NCBI RefSeq assembly: GCF_019598945.1
Contig: NZ_CP080598.1
Location: 1,612,001 to 1,676,000 of the forward strand
Origin: Sphaerospermopsis torques-reginae ITEP-024
Lineage (GTDB): Bacteria > Cyanobacteriota > Cyanobacteriia > Cyanobacteriales > Nostocaceae
Length of the DNA: 64,000 nucleotides
Reading direction: 5' to 3'
Both the position numbers and the translations under genes were made by a program. Below the pieces are notes generated by a model. The model had not been told where the DNA came from. It searched no databases and saw only the letters and a program-made list of their open reading frames with translations. Of the stretch, positions 35,417-45,818 are shown piece by piece; the first letter of the stretch is position 1, and every line of letters begins with the position of its first letter.

Positions 35417-37378
35417 AATTTACAAATTCAATTAAGTTGGGAAGATCCCACAACGGGAGAACGAAGAGAACCTAAATTAAATCTACCGATTGCTTTTGGT
35501 AGAGAATTTGCGAAATTACCTACAGCAATTAGAGGTCAGCGTGTTTCGCGGATGTTGTTAAATAGTAATGAAGTTTCTCGTTATCATGCTTTAATTGATT
35601 GGGAACAGGATTGGGAACAAAATCATTTTGTAGTTATTGATCAAAATAGTGCTAATGGTGTTTTTGTCAATGGTCAAAAACAAACTCGCTGTCAGTTAGC
35701 TAATGGTGATACTTTGCAAATTGGACCTTATATTATTACTGTCCAGTTTGGATTAAATACTGTTATTCCTACACCTAATAATCCTTCTACTATTCAATTT
35801 AATCCTAATACTAATCTTCCAGATCCTAACATATCTCCTGTTCGTCCAGTTACGCCTTTAGGTAGTAATTTTCCACCTTCAGAATTTCAGAATCACAAAG
35901 TTGATTTACAAGCTATTCATGCTACTGGTTTACCTGTTGATGAATGTGATTATTTAGCAGTTGGTGCTGGTTTGGGTAGTTTTATTTGGGTTGATTTATT
36001 AAGAATTAGTGGTGTTAAATCTGAAAAAATTATTGCTGTAGGATTAGAAAAAGAACCCTATGCACGTTATAAGAGATTATGTTTAAATTCTCAAATTCCT
36101 TTACATGAAAGATTGCGTTCTAATTCTGATTCTTGTCCTGATAATATTTGGGGATGGCCTAGTTATGCTTTGCGAGAATCTTGGCATGATTTAACAAAAG
36201 GTCAGATAAATTCAGCTTTTAAATATTTATGGCAGGTTTTTAATGAACCAACTTTTGCAGAAACTTATACTCCCCGTGCAGGTAATGTTTTTGATTCTAT
36301 AGATCGGGAAGCTAAACGTATTGGTTGGGATAAAATTTATCGTTATGGTAGAGTGAGAGCTATTAGAAAAACGGAAGATGGTAGATATTGTGTTGCTTAT
36401 TCTCGTGGTCCGGGAAATTATGCTTTTTTAGTTTGTCGTTATTTACATTTAGCTACAGGATATCCAGCTATTCAATTTTTACCAGATTTACAAGCATATC
36501 GGGAAAAATATCAGGATTTTAAGTCTGTAGTTAATGCCTATGAAGACCATAATCATGTCTATGAACAGTTAGAAAAACAAGGTGGTACTGTTTTAATTAG
36601 AGGACGGGGTATTGTAGCTTCACGAATTTTACAACGTATTTATGAGGTGAGAAAACAAAATAGAAATATTACAGTTTTACATTTAATGCGATCGCCTAAA
36701 CCCCAAGGGAATAAATTTGAAAAAGCCCAACGTCCTGTTAAAAATCACTATGAGTTTCAACCTTTTAACTGGCCAAAAGCTTGTTGGGGTGGTGAACTAC
36801 GAGTCATGTTAGAAAAAGCCACCCCAGAAGAACGTCAAAGGTTATTATCTGACTGGGGAGGAACTACTACCGCAGATCGTGGAGACTGGCAAAGAATCAC
36901 AGAAGCAGGTATTAAAGAAGGTTGGTATCAAATTACTTTTGGTCAAGTTGTGAGTGTGGAAAGAGATGCCCAAAACCACACTATTACCCATATTCAAGAA
37001 AAAGGTTTTGGGGAAATGAAATTAACTGCTGATTTTATTATTGATGCTACCGGACTTGATGCCAAAGTTAAAACTAATCCCTTATTAGAAGATTTAGTTG
37101 AACATTACAAATTACCTTTAAATCATTTAGAAAGATTGGTAGTAGCCAACAATTTTGAATTAGTAGAAATGCGAAATACTAAAGGTCAAATGTATGTAGC
37201 AGGGGCAATAACTTTAGGTGGACACTATGCAGCAGTTGATAGTTTTTTAGGTTTGCAATATGCGGCGTTAGTTGCTGTAGATGGGATGTATATTGCCCGT
37301 GCGCCTGGTGTTAAAAAGTTAAATACTTTTAGCTCTTTAAATCAGTGGATCAAATGGGTTTTTAATCAAGCACCATGA
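35411..37378 (+). CDS. FHA domain fused to a flavoprotein/NAD(P)-binding-like domain
   Basis: The protein (655 aa) starts with an FHA domain (about 5-115: FGREFAKLP, SRYHALIDW, NSANGVFVNG). A Pro/Asn-rich linker follows. From about residue 175 there is a Rossmann-like domain (YLAVGAGLGSFIWVDLL) that resembles FAD/NAD(P)-dependent oxidoreductases, with VLIRGRGIVASRIL and FIIDATGLDAKVKTNP further on. It could be a phospho-recruited redox or monooxygenase-like enzyme; the substrate is unknown. The start codon is supplied by a heptad repeat unit. Heptads also follow the stop (37381-37402). Confidence 0.75.
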   Translation: MTNLQIQLSWEDPTTGERREPKLNLPIAFGREFAKLPTAIRGQRVSRMLLNSNEVSRYHALIDWEQDWEQNHFVVIDQNSANGVFVNGQKQTRCQLANGDTLQIGPYIITVQFGLNTVIPTPNNPSTIQFNPNTNLPDPNISPVRPVTPLGSNFPPSEFQNHKVDLQAIHATGLPVDECDYLAVGAGLGSFIWVDLLRISGVKSEKIIAVGLEKEPYARYKRLCLNSQIPLHERLRSNSDSCPDNIWGWPSYALRESWHDLTKGQINSAFKYLWQVFNEPTFAETYTPRAGNVFDSIDREAKRIGWDKIYRYGRVRAIRKTEDGRYCVAYSRGPGNYAFLVCRYLHLATGYPAIQFLPDLQAYREKYQDFKSVVNAYEDHNHVYEQLEKQGGTVLIRGRGIVASRILQRIYEVRKQNRNITVLHLMRSPKPQGNKFEKAQRPVKNHYEFQPFNWPKACWGGELRVMLEKATPEERQRLLSDWGGTTTADRGDWQRITEAGIKEGWYQITFGQVVSVERDAQNHTITHIQEKGFGEMKLTADFIIDATGLDAKVKTNPLLEDLVEHYKLPLNHLERLVVANNFELVEMRNTKGQMYVAGAITLGGHYAAVDSFLGLQYAALVAVDGMYIARAPGVKKLNTFSSLNQWIKWVFNQAP

Positions 37379-37448
37379 TAGGTGACAGGTGACAGGTGAC
37401 AGTTAAGAGTTTTTACCAATTACCCATTACCAATCACCTATTACCAAT

Positions 37449-38642
37449 CTATTCAGATGCTAATCGCAAAGCAGGATAGGGGAAAAGATTTTTAAATCCT
37501 GCAAGACGTTCTTGGAATGTTTCTTGAGAATGATTCCACAGAGTTTCATAATAAAAGAAAACCACACCTAATCCTTGTCTTTGGGCATTTCTGACTTGCT
37601 CTGTAATTTGTCGCATGGGTACGGGGCTAGTTCTTAAACCTGCCATAATTCCTACTCCAGTCGGAATTAGTTGTTGTACTTCTTGCATTTCTGGACGGAC
37701 AATTTTAGCAGCGAAACTGTTTAAATCAGAACGATAAACTTGTACAATTAGTTCATCTACGATGTTTAATCTCACCCAATTTAACCAATCTTGCAGTTGC
37801 AGTTTGTAAGCAAAATCGTAGTAATTCGGTGAAACTGAAAAAATTACTTTTGGTTTAATTTCTTTAATTCTTTGGTTGAGTCTCACCATGAAATCTGTGA
37901 TTTTATCTGCCCTCCATTTTACCCATTCTGGATCTTGAGAATCTGCTGGGGGATCTTTTTCCATTTCTTGGCGATATAAATCAACTGTATATTGGTCGTA
38001 ACCAAATTCATGGGGTAAACTTGTATGATCATCAAACTGGATACCATCAATATCATAATTTGATGTTAGTTCTACCAAAAGATCGGTAATAAATTGTTGT
38101 ACTTCTGGATGAAAGGGATTTAACCATGCCACTTCACCGGCTGCACTAACAGAAGTTTCGCTACCATCCCGCTTTTTTGTTAACCATTCTGGTTTATTTA
38201 ATGCTAGTTCTGAAGTTTGGGGAGTCATAAAACCAAATTCAAACCAGGGAACTACAAGTAAATTTTGACGATGGGCTTGATTAATTACATCGGCAAGAAT
38301 ATCATGGCCATCTGAACCACGAAATACAAAAGGTTGAATTTCTAAATCTTTGGCTATCTTGCTGGGGTACATCACATAACCAGAATTCCACACTACGGGA
38401 TAAATAGTATTGAAGTTGAGGCGACGTAGTTTTGTCACAGCATCGTTAACTTTGGCACGATCCTTAAATATATCCAAATCATTGTTAGTGATCCATACAC
38501 CGCGGATTTCTTGACGTGGTATCTGGGCGTTAACAGGTGTAAAGGTATTTGTTAATAAGACTGTGACAAAAGAAATTAAAAACAAAAAGGGAAACAACCT
38601 TTTAAAAAATTTGTGATGCCAATTCATTGGTTTTAAATTCAT
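37449..38642 (-). CDS. GH10-like (DUF187/GHL10) secreted glycoside hydrolase
   Basis: From 38642 the protein (397 aa) has a signal peptide (KFFKRLFPFLFLISFVTVLL, ending near PVNAQ). The mature domain begins QEIRGVWITNNDLDIF, the hallmark of the glycosyl hydrolase-like 10 family. It is a probable TIM barrel with GIQFDDH and IFSVSPNYYDF. Related proteins are thought to act on cell-envelope glycans; catalytic activity is inferred. An ATG at 38756 is in frame but gives a 38-residue preface before the signal, so I prefer 38642 (or 38627). The gap to the GDSL gene (38643-39105) shows only a small TTACGT/ACGTAA inverted repeat (38938-38954) and degenerate repeats. Confidence 0.82.
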   Translation of the reverse strand: MNLKPMNWHHKFFKRLFPFLFLISFVTVLLTNTFTPVNAQIPRQEIRGVWITNNDLDIFKDRAKVNDAVTKLRRLNFNTIYPVVWNSGYVMYPSKIAKDLEIQPFVFRGSDGHDILADVINQAHRQNLLVVPWFEFGFMTPQTSELALNKPEWLTKKRDGSETSVSAAGEVAWLNPFHPEVQQFITDLLVELTSNYDIDGIQFDDHTSLPHEFGYDQYTVDLYRQEMEKDPPADSQDPEWVKWRADKITDFMVRLNQRIKEIKPKVIFSVSPNYYDFAYKLQLQDWLNWVRLNIVDELIVQVYRSDLNSFAAKIVRPEMQEVQQLIPTGVGIMAGLRTSPVPMRQITEQVRNAQRQGLGVVFFYYETLWNHSQETFQERLAGFKNLFPYPALRLASE

Positions 38643-39105
38643 GGTTTTTATATGTTGCCGATCTGAAGAAAAAAAATTGAATTTCACTCTTGGGGCAGAG
38701 GTTTGAATTAACCATTTATGCAGCAGTCTAAAATTGTGAAGTAATTTATGATTCATATTTTCTGAGGGTGTGCAAAATGTAAGTATTCAGCTATCAGCAA
38801 TCAGGAAACAGCTAATAGACAGGATTCAGAGGTTTTAAGTTCAGGTTAATTTCAGTAATGTTATTTATCTGCATTTGTGTCTTTTCATTCTTTATATTTC
38901 ATATTTCAGGTACTGACGGAAGCCGACGGTTGATTGCTTACGTTTTTGACGTAAATACTTCAAATTAGTGCCTGGTTTAACGGTTCTAATTTAAGATTTT
39001 GGATTTTGGGTTCTAACTTTGTGCATAAAAGATAAAAAATATACCATACAATAGTGTAATAATGTCTAGAATATTGTAGAGATATCAATTACATTCTTGT
39101 TTAAG

Positions 39106-39825
39106 ATGCAAACTGTAAAACCTTCCTCCTCAATGCTGTCTATTACGCCAAAACTATGTCAACCTTTAAAAATTGTCGCTTTGGGGGATAGTTTAGTATA
39201 TGGATATGGGGACCATGAAAAAGGTGGTTGGGTAGAACAATTAAGACGCTGGTGGATGTTACCGGATAGTGTGGGTCATGTGCTTTATAATTTGGGGGTT
39301 AGGGGCGATCGCACTCAGCAAGTCTCACAACGGTTAGAAGTAGAATTTCGTCACCGGGGAGAAATTAGAAACCGAGTTCCTGATTTAATTATCCTCTCTG
39401 TTGGCGTTAACGACTCACCCCGTTTAGGTCGTCCCACTGGGAAAAATTATACAGATTTTGCGGAATTTGAAACAGCGATCGCCACATTATTAGATCAAGC
39501 ACAACAACTTTGTCCAGTCCTCTTTGTCGGTATGGTCCCGGTTGATGAAGCCAAAATGCCTTTTCTCGATTGTTTATACTACAATCATGCTGATCAATAC
39601 CGCTACAAAGAAGCTACCCGTCAAGCTTGTGAACAAAGAAAAATTCCCTATTTGGATATTTTTGATCAATGGATGTCACATAATGAAACTTGGAGAAGTC
39701 AACGCATGACAGCAGATGGACTTCACCCCAACACTCTTGGTTATCAGGACTTATTAGAAGCTGTCCTCAACTGGTCTGAACTATCTCAATATCATTGTCA
39801 AGTAGATTATCAACTTAAACTATAG
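39106..39825 (+). CDS. GDSL/SGNH-type esterase or lipase
   Basis: The protein (239 aa) has the SGNH blocks: I ALGDSLVYGYG with the nucleophilic Ser, II GVRGDRT, III SVGVNDS and V DGLHPN with the catalytic Asp and His. There is no signal peptide, so it is probably cytoplasmic. Substrate cannot be deduced. I use ATG 39106; a TTG nine bases earlier is possible. Three classes of tandem repeat follow directly (39837-39963). Confidence 0.88.
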   Translation: MQTVKPSSSMLSITPKLCQPLKIVALGDSLVYGYGDHEKGGWVEQLRRWWMLPDSVGHVLYNLGVRGDRTQQVSQRLEVEFRHRGEIRNRVPDLIILSVGVNDSPRLGRPTGKNYTDFAEFETAIATLLDQAQQLCPVLFVGMVPVDEAKMPFLDCLYYNHADQYRYKEATRQACEQRKIPYLDIFDQWMSHNETWRSQRMTADGLHPNTLGYQDLLEAVLNWSELSQYHCQVDYQLKL

Positions 39826-39836
39826 TATGTAAGAAT

Positions 39837-39963
39837 TCAGGAGTCAGGAGTCAGGAGTCAGGAGAAATATATATATATATCGTGTTCCCTGTTCCCTGTT
39901 CCCTGTTCCCTGTTCCCTATTCCCTATTTACCATTTTTAATTTTTAATTTTTAATTTTTAATT
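39837..39963. repeat. three consecutive heptad arrays before the 39967 gene
   Basis: GGAGTCA units (39837-39864), a short (AT)n run, TTCCCTG units (39884-39928) and TTTTTAA units (39934-39963). The last array ends three bases before the ATG at 39967, so the repeat forms the whole translation-initiation region. Confidence 0.88.
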
Positions 39964-39966
39964 GTT

Positions 39967-40401
39967 ATGACTCCCACTTTATTTGGTCGGTGGCAAACTC
40001 GATTATTATTATTAGCAACTGTTGGTGTATTAGTATCCATACCTTTTGCTTTAGGGTTAATAGGTTCTGGTGCGAATATAGTTTATTTCTTTATACTTGC
40101 TTATGTTGCTATTTTTGGTTTAGTTTGGGATGTTGTTTATAATTATCTGCAAAAGTCTCGCTGGGATAGAGACTGGCCAGCAGCTTATCAATTTTTTGCA
40201 GGTATGTGGGAAATGATATTTGTTTTTTGTGGAGTAAAGATTTTTGGGTTTTTACCTATACCTATACCAAAAGAGGAATTATCAATAGGGGCGTTTTTAT
40301 TACATTATTCTGTAGTTTGGTTGGCGGTTTTTATGAGTTCGCAAAGTTTAATGAGAATTATTTTTCCCCGTTGGCGTTTTCGTGGTGGACAGTGGTTATA
40401 A
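39967..40401 (+). CDS. conserved integral membrane protein, unknown function
   Basis: The protein (144 aa) has about four hydrophobic segments: residues ~13-34, 37-60, 75-98 and 107-125. A charged loop with KSRWDRDWPAAYQ lies between the second and third. A basic Arg-rich tail (FPRWRFRGGQWL) ends it. It looks like a small polytopic plasma- or thylakoid-membrane protein. I recognise it only as a conserved cyanobacterial hypothetical. After the stop there is a CGCAGAGGCGCAGAGG dispersed repeat (40418-40448). Confidence 0.65.
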   Translation: MTPTLFGRWQTRLLLLATVGVLVSIPFALGLIGSGANIVYFFILAYVAIFGLVWDVVYNYLQKSRWDRDWPAAYQFFAGMWEMIFVFCGVKIFGFLPIPIPKEELSIGAFLLHYSVVWLAVFMSSQSLMRIIFPRWRFRGGQWL

Positions 40402-40529
40402 AAGACAGAGTTTTTTTCACGCAGAGGCGCAGAGGAGTACGCAAAGTTTAATGGTTAAATGTTTATGTGGGTTATCTAAAATTTGATCTTCTAGATTATG
40501 ATGGGAAATAAAGTTTCTAATGACTCATA

Positions 40530-43500
40530 TTACAACACAACTTTTAAAGCTTGCTCGATAATATTTACATATTCCTCTACTTTATACATCCGATAGGCAA
40601 TTTGATCAATTTGATTTCTGATTTCTATTTGTCTGAGTAAAACTGTTTCTAAATCTGCTCTACCTACTTCCTGTGTAACTCTATTTGCAATCACTTCTAA
40701 AGTACGAAGATTACTAAATCTATCTTGATCATATCTCTTAACTTTAATGACATCAAAAGCAATATTCACTAAGTTTCCTATTTCCCGTGATAATTTTTGT
40801 TTGCGACGGAAAGAAGCATCAAATTCAGTTAAATAAATTAATCTTGCTAACAGATATCTCCGTAAATAAGAATTACGAATATTCACGTTAGCTATTTCTA
40901 TCCATTCTCTATCCCCTTCTTTCCAATCTTCATCATCGGTAATTTCTCCCCACATTATATATCCATTTGCAGTTGGTTCAATTTTTAATGATAATAAATG
41001 TCCTTCTGCATTTGCATTAGCACTTTCCCATTCAATATCAATAGCATAATCACCTGTTAATTGATGATATTCATTTAACGATACTTCTTTACTGGGAATT
41101 TTCCCAGCTTTAGCTTCATAAGTCGTGATAATTTGATAGCGATTTTGCCATATTTCATGCGCTTCACGACTTAATTTTATTAATTCTTGATAATCAGAAT
41201 TTGTGTCATCATTAAATGGGAGAATTGGTAAATCACCAACTTGATTTTCAAAATATTCAAACATTCCTTTACCTGTGAGTTTGCCAATTCCACCTAATGC
41301 ACGATAGCGAAACTCTAAAACTTGGGAATTGATTAAAGCACAGATATAGTAAAGGATATTAACATCAGTATTTGCACATTTGATATAAGCAGCTACATCA
41401 CTTTTAAAACCAAAAATTCCCTGTTCATCAACAAAAAACTTATTAGAATTTGCACGACGGGGAAAGAGAATTTTTGCATCTCTCATTCCGTAACGTGGCC
41501 GATGCAAATGAAACCACTCATAACTACTGGTTTTATTTCTATAAACATCTCTGCTTTCTAATTCTGAACGATTTTCCTGTAAATAGGTTTTGACAGACTG
41601 TGGTAATTCTTCCCATTCTGTTTGATGAGTATAGTACAAAATTTGTGTATCTGGTGGTTCACAACCATAGGAATTAATATCAGAAATCGCAACTCTTTGT
41701 AAATAATATTCATCAGGAAATCTTTGTTTAAATTCACCTTCAAAAATAGAATCACGACCTGTAGTAATACCTTCTGTATAACGTACCCAGTCTATATCTC
41801 TTAATTTAGTACCCGATTTATCAATTTTCTCAAAAATATGATTATAGGGTGAAATTTGCCAACGATTATCATTTAAACTAGATTGGGTAATATCTACCTG
41901 GGTTACACCATCAATTAAACTTAAACAATTATCATCATTCTTAAAAGTATTTTTCACAATATCCAAATCCAGAACATAAAAAGTAGTAAAAGTATCTTCT
42001 GGTTGAGGATTTTTCCTTTGCAATTGCATAATACAGGTAGCAATTCCCGCTTGAAAAACTTGATGTCCTAAAAAATCAATAATGTTAACTATCTTCGTAT
42101 TTTTACAAATAAATTCTCGTAAACTTCTAGATTTATCACCTTGAATAAAAGAACGAGAAATGATAAAACTTAAATAACCATCTTCCTGTAAAATATCAAA
42201 ACCCCGACGGAAGAAATAAAATAAAATATCTGTTTTATCAGTATAAATATCAGAATAGGCAAATTTTAACCATTTTAATTCCAATGCACCTCTACCAAAG
42301 GTAGCATCAACATTAAAATAAGGAGGATTACCAATTATTGCAGAAAATCCTCTTGCTGATTTTGGTAATCTAGGATCAAAAATATGAGGAAATTCCAATT
42401 CCCAATTAAATGGTTTTTTTAGTACAACTTCCTCAACCGCAGTTGATAAAATCATTAATTCAGATTTTACCCTTGCTAATTCTCCTGAAGTCCAATTTTT
42501 TAAACAATTTTCTAAAAAATTTTCTAAACTTTGTTCTGAATGATTTTCTTGTATGATTAACTTTCTAATTTCTTCTATCTCGTTATCTTCAGCATCTCGA
42601 TTTTTAATTAAATTAACTACCGAATTGATACTTTCATCACTAGCAAAAAAAGCAGTTAACACAGGATTAATTTCTTGATTAATTGCGGTAATTCTAGTTT
42701 CTAAATTACTCACAGCTTGATTTCTTTCAATTTCTGTTTGGGTAGTATCTCTAGCAATTTTAGCCAAATCTGCGACTATTGCTAATTGTGTTTCAAAAGG
42801 TTGTAAATTAGCAGGACTATACACTAAACTATCACCAACACGAATATTTAAAGTTAGTGCAGGGAGATGGGAATAAATAGAACCATTGCGTCTACCATAT
42901 TCACCGGGACGCGCACGTAATAACCTAGTCCATAATGATAATTTTGCTAATAAAACCGCTTGGGGATCTCGATCTACTCCATGCAGCATTTTTACTAAAA
43001 TTTGTTCTTCAGGATTAATAATTGGTTGGGGTGCTACATGACTAAATAAATCAAAATTTGTGGGAATTTTGGCATTTTGACAAGCTAGATTATAACGTTT
43101 AATTTCTGTTAATAAATAATCAAATGCACCTAATAAAAATGAACCAGAACCACAAGCAGGATCAAGCACTGTAATTTCTAAAACCGATGCTGCTACTAAA
43201 TAAGCTTGTTGTAATTCCCCTGCTGCTAGTAATTCAATTGCTTGATCAATTTTCGGTTTTACTAAAGGTTGTAAAGTTTGCTGAACAATCCGACGGACTA
43301 TATAATTAGGAGTATAGAAAATACCTTCTTTTTTGCGAGTTTTTTGATTTTCTAATATTTGAATAATATCATTTTCTAAAATTAATTGATGATCCAAAAA
43401 TTGTTCATAAGCAGTACCTAAAATATCCTGGGTTAAAGTTGTAAAATCATAGTTATAAATTGAACGATAATTAGCCAATGTTCCTGTAATGGGATAAAGT

Positions 43501-44429
43501 ATTCCCTGTTGGGGAACAGCATTAATCACAATAATTGATTCTAAATATTCAACATCAATAATTAATTCATCAATCCAGGAAGGTTGAAATAATTCAGTAT
43601 TATATCCCACCCATGTATGACGAAAAGCACGCCTTAATTCTTCAATAAAAGGTAAATCAGGAAAAGTTTGCTGCCAGTTGTAATAAACTATACCCAAATA
43701 ATTAAATGGCATTTCTCGGCTAAAGGTTTCTAAAAGTCTAATTAAGAGAAATCGATTCAGAATAATTTGGGCAGCTTCACGAATTTGATCTAAACTTAAA
43801 TCAGGGTGAGATTTTTTAATACCATTAGCAATAATAATTCGCCAAATTTTTAAATCTGCTAGAAATTTAGCACCTAATTCTTCTCTAGATTTTTCACTAT
43901 AAAAAGCTTCTAACCGATTACTAGATAAATTTTCCCGGACTAAACAATTGTATAATGTACTAATCAATTCAGGATCATTTTTCAGATCCTCCATTGTAAA
44001 AGACCAAAAAGGTTTGCGATCCTGTAATCTTAAAATATGCCATTCTCGAAAGTTAGATAAAATAATCCAAAGAACAGGCTCTTGTGTACGAATATCTAAA
44101 CTATAATTTCTGATATAATCTAATACTTGCTTTTCATTAGCTTCCCAGATATTTTTATCCCATAAACTTTTAGCTTCAAACAGCAATTTAGGATGTTTTC
44201 CGATTTCATTACGCAGCAAATAATCCACCCATGTCGTAGTACCAATTAAACTACGAATTGCACCTTCTAAAGTCCGGTATTCTGAAGTATAACCGAGAGC
44301 ATCTAAAACAGGTACAATGAGACTATCTTTAGTATTTTCTTCTGGTTTACCACTACGTGGTGAACCTAACATAGTTTCTGCGGTTGTAATTAACTGAGTA
44401 ATATTTTCGCGGAATTGTGATAGTGACAT
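40530..44429 (-). CDS. type IIG (Eco57I-like) restriction-modification enzyme
   Basis: The protein (1299 aa) combines restriction, methylation and specificity in one chain. The N-terminal endonuclease has Asp69 (VDYLL) and Glu85-Ala-Lys87 (LLFEAKSL), a PD-(D/E)XK pattern. The N6-adenine methylase core has motif I LDPACGSGSF (422-431) and motif IV IIGNPPYF (699-706). The large C-terminal region after ~800, with a TaqI-C-like specificity part (GIGKLTGKGMFEYF), should set the target site. All motifs look intact, so it is probably active. No separate methylase or specificity gene lies next to it. The target sequence is unknown. Confidence 0.85.
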   Translation of the reverse strand: MSLSQFRENITQLITTAETMLGSPRSGKPEENTKDSLIVPVLDALGYTSEYRTLEGAIRSLIGTTTWVDYLLRNEIGKHPKLLFEAKSLWDKNIWEANEKQVLDYIRNYSLDIRTQEPVLWIILSNFREWHILRLQDRKPFWSFTMEDLKNDPELISTLYNCLVRENLSSNRLEAFYSEKSREELGAKFLADLKIWRIIIANGIKKSHPDLSLDQIREAAQIILNRFLLIRLLETFSREMPFNYLGIVYYNWQQTFPDLPFIEELRRAFRHTWVGYNTELFQPSWIDELIIDVEYLESIIVINAVPQQGILYPITGTLANYRSIYNYDFTTLTQDILGTAYEQFLDHQLILENDIIQILENQKTRKKEGIFYTPNYIVRRIVQQTLQPLVKPKIDQAIELLAAGELQQAYLVAASVLEITVLDPACGSGSFLLGAFDYLLTEIKRYNLACQNAKIPTNFDLFSHVAPQPIINPEEQILVKMLHGVDRDPQAVLLAKLSLWTRLLRARPGEYGRRNGSIYSHLPALTLNIRVGDSLVYSPANLQPFETQLAIVADLAKIARDTTQTEIERNQAVSNLETRITAINQEINPVLTAFFASDESINSVVNLIKNRDAEDNEIEEIRKLIIQENHSEQSLENFLENCLKNWTSGELARVKSELMILSTAVEEVVLKKPFNWELEFPHIFDPRLPKSARGFSAIIGNPPYFNVDATFGRGALELKWLKFAYSDIYTDKTDILFYFFRRGFDILQEDGYLSFIISRSFIQGDKSRSLREFICKNTKIVNIIDFLGHQVFQAGIATCIMQLQRKNPQPEDTFTTFYVLDLDIVKNTFKNDDNCLSLIDGVTQVDITQSSLNDNRWQISPYNHIFEKIDKSGTKLRDIDWVRYTEGITTGRDSIFEGEFKQRFPDEYYLQRVAISDINSYGCEPPDTQILYYTHQTEWEELPQSVKTYLQENRSELESRDVYRNKTSSYEWFHLHRPRYGMRDAKILFPRRANSNKFFVDEQGIFGFKSDVAAYIKCANTDVNILYYICALINSQVLEFRYRALGGIGKLTGKGMFEYFENQVGDLPILPFNDDTNSDYQELIKLSREAHEIWQNRYQIITTYEAKAGKIPSKEVSLNEYHQLTGDYAIDIEWESANANAEGHLLSLKIEPTANGYIMWGEITDDEDWKEGDREWIEIANVNIRNSYLRRYLLARLIYLTEFDASFRRKQKLSREIGNLVNIAFDVIKVKRYDQDRFSNLRTLEVIANRVTQEVGRADLETVLLRQIEIRNQIDQIAYRMYKVEEYVNIIEQALKVVL

Positions 44430-44581
44430 TTACTTACTCATTCATGAATCATCATCTATGATACCTAGTTTTTTATCCTTTTGATGAGGCATAAAAAAAA
44501 TTTACATATAAGTGGAATAATACAAAAATCACAAAAAAATCTCCCTCAAACCTTCTTTTCTTCCTCTTCTTCACTTCCATT

Positions 44582-44640
44582 CCTTCGTGTCCTTCGTGTC
44601 TTCGTGGTTCATTCCTTTGCTCCTTTGCCACTTTGCGCGA
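44582..44640. repeat. CCTTCGTG-type dispersed repeat
   Basis: TCCTTCGTGTCCTTCGTGTC, then TTCGTGGTTCATTCC, TTTGCTCCTTTGCC and ACTTTGCGCG. Related copies lie at 46382-46413 and, on the other strand, at 3540-3560, 35233-35270 and 40418-40448. It occupies the gap between the type IIG gene and prfA. Confidence 0.75.
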
Positions 44641-44649
44641 AACAAAACC

Positions 44650-44700
44650 ATAAAAAAAACCGCCTATTCCTGTAAAAAACAACAACAAAATAAGCGGCTT
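44650..44700 (-). terminator. intrinsic terminator after prfA
   Basis: On the minus strand CCGCTTATT pairs with AATAGGCGG (one G-U) and is followed by eight T's (plus-strand A's at 44652-44659). The loop is about 20 bases. It lies 24-75 nt after the prfA stop and would close the long ribosomal-gene run. Confidence 0.7.
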
Positions 44701-44723
44701 TACCAAAAATTTAAACCTAAAAA

Positions 44724-45818
44724 TTAATTATTAGCAGCAGCTAATTCTGCTAAACGTTCCTGTTGATCTTGAGAAATACAAGATTGAATCAAAGTTTCTA
44801 TATCACCTTCTAAAACAGGACTCAAAGTGAAATTCTGTCCCAAACGATGATCAGTCACCCGACTATCTTTATAGTTGTAAGTGCGGATTTTTTCTGAACG
44901 AGAACCAGTACCAACTTGCGATCGCCTCATCGAAGTTACAGCTTCCTGTTGTTCCCGCAACTTCATTTCATAGAGTTTCGCCCGCAAAATTTGCATCGCC
45001 CGTTCCTTGTTCTGTAACTGACTCCGTTCTTCAGTACAGAAAATGCGGATACCAGTCGGTTTGTGCATCAAGTCAACCGCCGTTTCCACCTTGTTCACGT
45101 TTTGTCCACCCGCACCACCAGAACGCGCAGTAGTCATTTCAATATCTTTCGGGTCAATATGCACCTCTACATCATCCACTTCTGGCATAATAGCCACCGT
45201 AGCTGTAGAAGTATGTACCCTACCCCCCGCCTCCGTAGCAGGAACACGCTGCACACGATGAACACCAGCTTCAAACTTCAGCTTACTGTAAACACTATCG
45301 CCTTGAATTTCCAGAATTACTTCCTTGAAACCGCCCATCTCACCCAGAGACTCGCTGACTAGCTTCACTCTCCAACCTTGAGTATCAGCATAGCGGGAAT
45401 ACATTCTCAGCAGATCACCAGCCCAAATACTAGCTTCATCACCACCAGTCCCAGCGCGAATTTCCAACATGATGTTTTTATCATCATTCGGATCACGAGG
45501 TAGCAGCAATATCTTCAACCTGTCTTCCAGATGTTCTATCTTATCTTCTAATTCCTTCACCTCAAAAGCTGCCATTTCTTGCAACTCTGGATCACCATTA
45601 GACTCTTTAAGAATTTGACGCGCCCCAATTAATTCTTCCTGGGCAGTTTTCCAAGTTTCGTAAGTATTAACAACCTCTTCTAAAGAAGAACGAGACTTAG
45701 CAATTTTTTGATACTCATCAGGATTTTTCGCTGTATCCGGGTCAGCCAAACGGCGAGTTAATTCATGAAAAGTTTGTTCAACAGATTTAAGTTTCTCCAG
45801 TAAATATGATTCTGCCAT
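44724..45818 (-). CDS. prfA: peptide chain release factor 1
   Basis: The protein (364 aa) ends translation at UAA and UAG. The tripeptide anticodon PAT (193-195) marks RF1 rather than RF2. The peptidyl-tRNA hydrolysis motif GGQ lies at 237-239 in [13 protein letters not shown]. Length is standard. ATG 45818 gives [14 protein letters not shown]; the 36-residue upstream extension to 45926 covers a dispersed repeat and is rejected. It follows rpmE and is probably the last gene of the translation cluster. Confidence 0.96.
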   Translation of the reverse strand: MAESYLLEKLKSVEQTFHELTRRLADPDTAKNPDEYQKIAKSRSSLEEVVNTYETWKTAQEELIGARQILKESNGDPELQEMAAFEVKELEDKIEHLEDRLKILLLPRDPNDDKNIMLEIRAGTGGDEASIWAGDLLRMYSRYADTQGWRVKLVSESLGEMGGFKEVILEIQGDSVYSKLKFEAGVHRVQRVPATEAGGRVHTSTATVAIMPEVDDVEVHIDPKDIEMTTARSGGAGGQNVNKVETAVDLMHKPTGIRIFCTEERSQLQNKERAMQILRAKLYEMKLREQQEAVTSMRRSQVGTGSRSEKIRTYNYKDSRVTDHRLGQNFTLSPVLEGDIETLIQSCISQDQQERLAELAAANN

